This document shows, piece by piece, positions 6,029 through 6,830 of a DNA stretch of 6,830 bases. The position numbers were made by a program, and so were the translations under genes. The notes under the pieces were generated by a model that was not told the origin of the DNA, did no database searches, and saw only the letters and a program-made list of their open reading frames with translations. How positions within the stretch are numbered: position 1 is the first letter of the stretch; every line of letters starts with the position of its first letter. Origin of the DNA: an uncultured Opitutaceae bacterium (lineage in GTDB: Bacteria > Verrucomicrobiota > Verrucomicrobiia > Opitutales > Opitutaceae); assembly GCA_937128785.1 (NCBI GenBank), contig CAKZMS010000605.1:1-6830 (forward strand), given 5' to 3'.

Positions 6029-6830
6029 ATGGGGCCTCCAAGCGATCAATCAGCAATCAACCGGCTTTGGGCTGGGTTGGGCCTTGTCGTCATCGCCGGT
6101 CTGGCGTTGGCCTTGGGCTACTGGCGGATGTTCTCGCACTTTCCGGGTTACGATGACGAAGGCTACATCATGCTCACGGTGCGGGATTACCTCGCCGGCG
6201 GTGATCTGTATGGGGGTGTTTATTCCCAGTACGGGCCGGGATTTTATGTGCTAATGGACCTGTTGGCGGGGTGGTTCGGTTTGGCCATCACCCATGCCGG
6301 AGCGCGGTGGTTTTCCCTCGCGCTATGGATTGGCGCAGCGGTCGGCAGTGGTGAACTCGTGCGCTATCTCGCGCGCTCCCCGGGGTGGGCGATTGGCGCG
6401 GGCGCCGCGACGTTCATGTTCCTCTACCAATTCAGCGAGGAGGCGTTTCATCCGGGGGTGGTGGTGGTCTGCGGGTTACCGTGGCTGCTTCGATTTTTGG
6501 TTGCGCGGACAGAGCCGGATGCGGGCAGGTCACTTGCCTTGATCGCGGGGACGGCGGCCGCATTGCTGACGTTGTTGAAGATCAATGTGGGTGGGCTCTT
6601 TGGCGTCGCATTCGTAATGTGGTATCTCCTCGTCGGGCGTTCCCAATTGCCGGGCGGGCGGTGGGGCGCGCCCATGGGTCTCGGCGTGCTGGCGATACTC
6701 ACGTTGCTGGCGGGCGCGATCTCCGAGGGCTGGGTTCTGATCTTCGCCTTCGTCAGCGTAGTCGGATCGGCCGGGGTGGTGGCGGTCACCAGGGTCACCC
6801 GGGAACTGCGTTGGAGTGAAGTGGGTTGGG
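6029..6830 (+). CDS. Polytopic membrane protein, probable GT-C (family 39/ArnT-like) glycosyltransferase, 3' end outside window
   Basis: The first 267 residues are visible; the gene continues past the right edge. A short N-terminal tail is followed by a membrane helix (about 13-31) and then FPGYDDEGY, where D42, D43 and E44 fall in the first extracytoplasmic loop, the place where GT-C transferases such as ArnT and protein mannosyltransferases carry their acidic catalytic motif. Next come RDYLAGGDLYGGVYSQYGPGFY, a pattern common in bacterial family-39-like membrane proteins, and several more hydrophobic helices (around 74-88, 94-107, 120-133, 143-155, 163-180 and beyond). Such enzymes move sugars from polyprenyl-phosphate donors to lipids or proteins at the outer face of the inner membrane; donor and acceptor cannot be told here. 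The ATG at 6029 is preceded by GAAGG (6014-6018) 10 bases upstream; an in-frame GTG at 5996 is an alternative. It is divergent from kynU and probably functionally unrelated. Confidence 0.8.
   Translation, partial: MGPPSDQSAINRLWAGLGLVVIAGLALALGYWRMFSHFPGYDDEGYIMLTVRDYLAGGDLYGGVYSQYGPGFYVLMDLLAGWFGLAITHAGARWFSLALWIGAAVGSGELVRYLARSPGWAIGAGAATFMFLYQFSEEAFHPGVVVVCGLPWLLRFLVARTEPDAGRSLALIAGTAAALLTLLKINVGGLFGVAFVMWYLLVGRSQLPGGRWGAPMGLGVLAILTLLAGAISEGWVLIFAFVSVVGSAGVVAVTRVTRELRWSEVGW

Overview
The window looks like an ordinary chromosomal segment from a GC-rich, Gram-negative-type bacterium, most likely a verrucomicrobial lineage (Opitutae-like) or a related PVC-group organism. This rests on a membrane Ser/Thr kinase fused to WD40 repeats and preceded by an ECF-type sigma factor, an arrangement typical of Verrucomicrobiota and Planctomycetota, and on weak or absent Shine-Dalgarno sequences. 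The assignment is an inference from gene style, not a database match. No rRNA, tRNA, CRISPR array, insertion sequence or phage gene was recognised.

Left block (1-3514, minus strand): an ECF-type sigma factor (2729-3361) is followed by a very large Hanks-type kinase (2667 down to the left edge, unfinished). The kinase reads as a short Pro-rich leader, a kinase domain, one membrane helix, an Ala/Glu/Arg-rich stalk and about 12 visible WD40-like blades. The two genes almost certainly form one transcription unit: a putative output sigma factor paired with a membrane sensor kinase. The kinase frame has no ATG before its glycine loop, so it must use a GTG or CTG start. A candidate promoter lies upstream of the sigma gene.

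Middle (3515-4004): a 129-codon plus-strand frame with no recognised family, then about 100 bases with short hairpins between its stop and the stop of the converging kyn operon.

Right block (4005-5908, minus strand): kynU (kynureninase) followed by kynB (kynurenine formamidase), 26 bp apart. Together they convert N-formylkynurenine to anthranilate plus alanine. The first pathway enzyme, tryptophan 2,3-dioxygenase, is not in the window.

Right edge (6029-6830, plus strand): the N-terminal part of a polytopic membrane protein with an Asp-Asp-Glu motif after its first helix, consistent with a GT-C (family 39/ArnT-like) glycosyltransferase. It is divergent from kynU and runs off the window.

I see no clearly new multi-gene system. 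The items most worth a second look are the sigma/WD40-kinase pair with its non-ATG start and DIG (not DFG) motif, and the unassigned region between the two minus-strand operons.
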